Assembly: GCA_035473255.1 (NCBI GenBank)
Contig: DATIOK010000042.1
Span: 1-34,886, forward strand
Direction of reading: 5' to 3'
Length of the DNA: 34,886 bases
From: JAICYJ01 sp035473255
GTDB lineage: Bacteria; Actinomycetota; Thermoleophilia; Gaiellales; JAICJC01
The notes below the pieces were generated by a model. The model did no database searches, was not told where the DNA came from, and was given only the letters and a program-made list of their open reading frames with translations. Positions 31,670-34,886 of the stretch are shown piece by piece. The translations under genes were made by a program, and so were the position numbers. The stretch's first letter is position 1; the number at the start of each line of letters is the position of its first letter.

Positions 31670-32509
31670 CTAGCCAGATCGCTTGAGCCGGCCGTGCTGC
31701 TTCGCGTAGCGCTCGCCGCGCCGGAACACCGCCAGGCCCAGCGGCACGGCGATGCCGCCGATCACGAGCAGCGGCCAGATGTCGGGCCACATCTGCGACA
31801 CGCTGGCTCCGTCCAGGATCGCGTTGCGGCAGCCCTCGAGCGTGTAGGTCGCCGGCGAGATCACCGACAGCCACTGCATCCAGTCGGGCAGCACCGTGAC
31901 CGGGTAGTAGACCCCCGACACCACCAGCAACAGGCCCTGGGCGATGAATCCCAGCTGGGTGCCCTTCTCGGGCGAGATCAGCGGAAGCACCGCCGTCATC
32001 ATGCCGATGCCGATGAACGACACCGAGCTGATCAGCAGCACCACACCCGCGGCGGCGAAGTCGGCGTTGCCGAAGCTGATGCTCAGGGACGCGGCCACAA
32101 CCGCGAACAGGAGCGCGGTTCGAAGCACCCCGTAGATGACGGCGAAGGCGCCCATCCCCAGCAGGTGTGACGCGCGTGAGATCGGCGCCATGAACGTGTA
32201 CTCGATGGTGCCCTCCCACCGTTCCCATGCCACGGTCTCGGTCACGATCTCGAAGATCAGGCCGAGGTACGACCAGATCACGGCACCGATCAGGAGCACG
32301 ATGGTCGTGCGGTTCACGTCCAGGTGGCCACCGCCGGCCTCGATGCCCTTCGCGATGAACACGATCGTGAGCGTGTTTGCGACGGTGTACAGAAACCAGG
32401 CCAGCTCCCACCAGGCGAATCGCCTGATCAGGTACATGTTGCGCTCGACGATGCCGGCGAAGCCGATCAGCTCGCGCCGCAGCGCGCCTCCCTGCTCCGG
32501 GCGGATCAT
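31670..32509 (-). CDS. ABC-2 type exporter permease
   Basis: This 279-residue membrane protein of the ABC-2 family has six hydrophobic segments. The typical cytoplasmic motif ERWEGTIEYTFMAPISR lies near residues 98-114, and GVYYPVTVLPDWMQWLSVISPATY near 200-223 corresponds to the family's conserved loop before the fifth helix. ATG 32509 is chosen because it forms an ATGA overlap with the ATPase stop and follows a G-rich site; an in-frame ATG at 32635 would lie inside the ATPase gene. With the upstream ATPase it would form a dimeric exporter of a drug, lipid or polysaccharide; the cargo is not visible in the sequence. Confidence 0.87.
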   Translation of the reverse strand: MIRPEQGGALRRELIGFAGIVERNMYLIRRFAWWELAWFLYTVANTLTIVFIAKGIEAGGGHLDVNRTTIVLLIGAVIWSYLGLIFEIVTETVAWERWEGTIEYTFMAPISRASHLLGMGAFAVIYGVLRTALLFAVVAASLSISFGNADFAAAGVVLLISSVSFIGIGMMTAVLPLISPEKGTQLGFIAQGLLLVVSGVYYPVTVLPDWMQWLSVISPATYTLEGCRNAILDGASVSQMWPDIWPLLVIGGIAVPLGLAVFRRGERYAKQHGRLKRSG

Positions 32510-33327
32510 GCCGGTACCCCCCTTCGGCTCTCCTCGTCCTCGTCCTCGAACGAGCGGCCGGTCGCGTTCAGGAACGCCTGCTCGAGCGTGTCGGCGTGGT
32601 AGCGCTGTCGGATCTCCTCGGCGCTCTCCAGGCACAGCAGCTCGCCTTGGTGCAGGATGCCGATCCGGTCGGCCAGCGCCTCGGCCTCAGCCATGTCGTG
32701 CGTGCACAGGAGGATCGTGGAGTCGTGGTGCTCGCGCATCTGACGGATGAAGTCCTGCACCTCCAGCTTGCTGCGCGGGTCGAGGCCGGTGGTGGGCTCG
32801 TCCAAGAGCAGCAGCACGGGCGCGGTCAAAAGCGCCCGTGCCAGGGCGATCTTCTGCTGCATCCCGCGCGACAGGTCCTCCATCGGCTCGTGACCGCGCT
32901 CGGGCGGAAACCCGACCAGCGCCAGGATCTCGGGGATGCGGGCGCGCGTCTCGCGCGGCCCCATGCCGTAGAAGCGGGCCGAGTAGCTGAGGTTCTCCAT
33001 CGGCGACATGCGCTTGAAGAACGAGGCCTCCACCGAGACGCGGTTGACCAGGCGCTGGACGCTGCGCGGCTTGTCGAACACATCGATGCCGAACACGTGG
33101 GCGCTGCCGCCGTCGTTGATCAAAAGCGTCGACAGCAGCCGCACCAGCGTCGACTTGCCGGACCCGTTCTGTCCGAGGATGGCCAGGCATTCGCCCCGCT
33201 GCATCGTGAAACTGAGCCCCTGAAGAGCGGCGACACGCCGCCTGCGGCCGCGCTTGCGCGAGCCGCCGTCACGGCGGATGAACTCCTTGCGCAGGTTGTG
33301 GACTTGGACAGCCGGAACGGCGGACAC
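32506..33327 (-). CDS. ABC transporter ATP-binding protein (ABC-2 exporter partner)
   Basis: From GTG 33327 the product has 273 residues. It shows Walker A GQNGSGKST near 50-58, the signature LSRGMQQKIALARALL near 148, Walker B LLLLDEPTTGLD near 168-179 and the switch histidine in CTHDM near 202. A basic stretch RKRGRRRR at about 23-30 lies between the first two strands and is unusual. The open frame runs on upstream to 33546, but that part is Arg-rich, not conserved, and covers the next gene's promoter. GTG 33327 has GAGG about 8 nt upstream. It is the first gene of the exporter operon. Confidence 0.9.
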   Translation of the reverse strand: MSAVPAVQVHNLRKEFIRRDGGSRKRGRRRRVAALQGLSFTMQRGECLAILGQNGSGKSTLVRLLSTLLINDGGSAHVFGIDVFDKPRSVQRLVNRVSVEASFFKRMSPMENLSYSARFYGMGPRETRARIPEILALVGFPPERGHEPMEDLSRGMQQKIALARALLTAPVLLLLDEPTTGLDPRSKLEVQDFIRQMREHHDSTILLCTHDMAEAEALADRIGILHQGELLCLESAEEIRQRYHADTLEQAFLNATGRSFEDEDEESRRGVPA

Positions 33328-33507
33328 GGTGGATACCTCATCGGTTACGCGGATGGGCTCGTTGCGACGCCCCGAAGGGCGGACGAGCAGGACGCGTTTG
33401 GATTGGGCGGCGGCGCGGACACGCCGGATGTTCTCGGCGCGACCACCGATCGTAGCACGGCCGCAGCTCCGTCTGCTGTTGCGATTACCGCAGCTTGATC
33501 GGCGATA

Positions 33508-33536
33508 TTGACATCGGGTGGCACGAGATGGAAGAT
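33508..33536 (+). promoter_or_regulatory. SigA-like promoter of the second APC permease
   Basis: TTGACA at 33508-33513 matches the -35 consensus. Seventeen bases later GAAGAT at 33531-33536 agrees at the key A2 and T6 positions of the -10. Transcription would start near 33543, about 40 nt before the ATG. Confidence 0.45.
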
Positions 33537-33552
33537 GCGCCGTCATCTTCCA
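33529..33552. promoter_or_regulatory. Perfect 9-bp dyad over the -10 and start point, likely operator
   Basis: TGGAAGATG at 33529-33537 and CATCTTCCA at 33544-33552 flank a 6-bp centre. Lying across the putative -10 and transcription start, it is placed like a repressor site; as RNA it would be a small 5' hairpin. Confidence 0.5.
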
Positions 33553-33581
33553 CTACGGCGTTATCTGAGAAAGGGGTACGC

Positions 33582-34886
33582 ATGGCTTCGGAGCAGCGCT
33601 CGGATGCCGAGCAGCTCGCGGAATTCGGCTACAAGCAGGAGCTCCACCGAACGCTGGGGAGCTTCTCGTCGTTCGCCGCGGGTTTCAGCTACATCTCGAT
33701 CCTGACGGGCATGTTCCAGACGTCGTACCTCGGCTTCTACTTCGCCGGGCCGGCGTTCATCTGGGCATGGCTGGTCGTCCTGTTCGGGCAGATGATGGTC
33801 GCGCTGCAGTTCTCCGAGCTGGCTGCGCACTACCCGCTCGCGGGGTCCGTCTACCAGTGGTCGAAGCAGGTGGCCGGGAAGGCGTGGTCGTGGAACACCG
33901 GCTGGATGTACCTGTGCGCGCAGATCGTGACCGTCCCTGCGGTGGCGCTCGCCTGGCAGGTGATCCTGCCCCAGATCTCCACCCGGTTCCAGGTCTTCAA
34001 GTGCACGGCCAACGCCACCAGCTGTCCCGATCCCAGCTTCCCGCTGTTCAACAACCCGGCCTTCGCAAAGAACGCGATCCTGCTGGGCATCGTCATGATC
34101 ACGCTGACCACGATCATCAACGTGATGGGCGTGAGCGTGCTGTCCAGGATCAACAACGTGGGTGTCGCCGCCGAGTTGGTCGGCGCCAGCGGCCTGGTGA
34201 TCCTGTTCCTGATCCATGCCAACCGCTCGCCGTCGGACGTGCTCACCACGACTGCGAACACGGCCAACGTGCCGGTCAACCACGCCTGGGGCTACCTGGG
34301 TGCGCTGCTGGTGGGTGCGATCATGCCGCTGTACGTGATGTACGGGTTCGACTCGGCCGGCTCGCTGGCCGAGGAGACGGACAACCCGCGCAAGCGGGCT
34401 CCGCGGGCGATCCTCCAGGCGCTGGCCACGGCCGGCACCATGGGCTTCCTGCTGATCCTGTTCGGCACGATGGCGGTCAGCGACAAGCTGTTCCCGGCCG
34501 GACTCGGCGCCGGAGGTCTGGCGCTGATAACCAAGGACGTGCTGGGGTCCTTCTGGGGTGACGTGTTCCTGTGGGACTGCGCGCTGGCGATCTTCGTCTG
34601 CTGCCTCGCCATCCACGCGATGTCGGTGCGGATCCTGTTCGCCATGGCCCGCGACAACAACCTGCCGGCGGGCGACAAGCTGGCGTCGGTGTCGGGCACC
34701 CGCCGGGTGCCGGTGGTTCCGGCGGTGCTGGTGGGCGCCATCGCGATCGCGATCCTGGCGCTCAACATCGCCAACCCCTATGCCGTCACGATCGTGCTGG
34801 GCCTGGGGATCATCTACATGTACCTGGCCTACCTGGGGGTGACCATCCCGCTCTTCCAGCGGCGGCTGGAGGGATGGCCGGCGAAC
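33582..34886 (+). CDS. APC superfamily amino acid permease (5' part, runs off window)
   Basis: The frame is open from ATG 33582 to the window end, giving 435 residues without a stop; probably 60-100 residues are missing. A hydrophilic N-terminus (MASEQRSDAEQLAEFGYKQ) and LHRTLGSFSSFAAGFSYISI lead into the first helix. The conserved APC segment LQFSELAAHYPLAGSVYQW lies near 73-91. A helix near 250-270 ends in MYGFDSAGSLAEETDNPRKRAPRAI, the diagnostic loop after helix six. A long external loop at about 138-160 contains two cysteines. It resembles eukaryote-like amino acid/GABA permease relatives more than the first APC permease here. The strong ribosome-binding site 5 nt upstream supports the start. 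Substrate unknown. Confidence 0.88.
   Translation, partial: MASEQRSDAEQLAEFGYKQELHRTLGSFSSFAAGFSYISILTGMFQTSYLGFYFAGPAFIWAWLVVLFGQMMVALQFSELAAHYPLAGSVYQWSKQVAGKAWSWNTGWMYLCAQIVTVPAVALAWQVILPQISTRFQVFKCTANATSCPDPSFPLFNNPAFAKNAILLGIVMITLTTIINVMGVSVLSRINNVGVAAELVGASGLVILFLIHANRSPSDVLTTTANTANVPVNHAWGYLGALLVGAIMPLYVMYGFDSAGSLAEETDNPRKRAPRAILQALATAGTMGFLLILFGTMAVSDKLFPAGLGAGGLALITKDVLGSFWGDVFLWDCALAIFVCCLAIHAMSVRILFAMARDNNLPAGDKLASVSGTRRVPVVPAVLVGAIAIAILALNIANPYAVTIVLGLGIIYMYLAYLGVTIPLFQRRLEGWPAN

Larger units (their letters stand above)
33328..33581. promoter_or_regulatory. Divergent intergenic region between the ABC exporter and second APC permease
   Basis: These 254 bp separate two divergent genes. 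The side near the permease holds a TTGACA site and a perfect dyad (listed separately) and an A/G-rich ribosome-binding site, GAGAAAGGGG at 33567-33576. The side near the exporter shows only a GAGG before the GTG; I see no clear promoter there. Confidence 0.5.

Noticed and set aside
33328..33546. Extended N-terminus of the ABC ATPase
   Set aside because: It is Arg-rich and unlike the family, and covers the divergent promoter and dyad. GTG 33327 has a ribosome-binding site.
1..34886. CRISPR arrays, tRNA or rRNA genes, prophage or integrase genes
   Set aside because: I looked for regularly spaced repeats, tRNA T-loop patterns and mobile-element proteins and found none.

Overview
The window is GC-rich throughout, with strong G/C third-position bias, GTG and TTG starts, 1-13 nt gene overlaps and several apparently leaderless genes. 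Together with purS/purQ and a small-type purL, this suggests a deep-branching Actinomycetota, perhaps class Thermoleophilia. That is inference: no rRNA or other marker is present.

Region 1 (1-10802, + strand) looks like an almost complete N-methylglutamate (NMG) pathway for methylamine. It starts with the 3' end of a type III glutamine synthetase/gamma-glutamylmethylamide synthetase. A tightly overlapping run follows: three glutamate-synthase-like subunits (mgsA, mgsB, mgsC), four heterotetrameric sarcosine-oxidase-like subunits (mgdB, mgdC, mgdD, mgdA), formate-tetrahydrofolate ligase (fhs) and a methenyl-tetrahydrofolate cyclohydrolase/cyclodeaminase-like protein (fchA). The large dehydrogenase subunit keeps two complete-looking cysteine sets for [2Fe-2S] clusters. 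Classical sarcosine oxidase, as I recall it, lacks both, which points to a dehydrogenase rather than an O2-using oxidase. The carbon would pass into the folate pool and the nitrogen into glutamate.

Region 2 (10828-16972) holds a convergent S9 serine peptidase and, divergent from it, a cyclic-nucleotide-binding/CBS/DUF294 nucleotidyltransferase. Next comes a 259-bp non-coding element bounded by perfect 19-bp inverted repeats and packed with hairpins, then an APC-family permease and a UspA-like protein. The element is the most unusual non-coding structure in the window.

Region 3 (16987-31047, + strand) is a large de novo purine cluster: purD, purE, a VOC protein, purB, purC, purS, purQ, then purL, purF, purM, purN, purH. 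Between purQ and purL lie two minus-strand membrane-protein genes (one LtrA-like) and a plus-strand exported Gly/His-rich protein. PurN and PurH both use 10-formyl-tetrahydrofolate, the product of Fhs in region 1.

Region 4 (31075-34886) has a frameshifted minus-strand gene of unknown function, a two-gene ABC exporter on the minus strand, and the 5' part of a second APC permease. That permease lies behind a TTGACA promoter-like site with a perfect dyad over its -10 region. I found no tRNA, rRNA, CRISPR array, transposase or phage gene.
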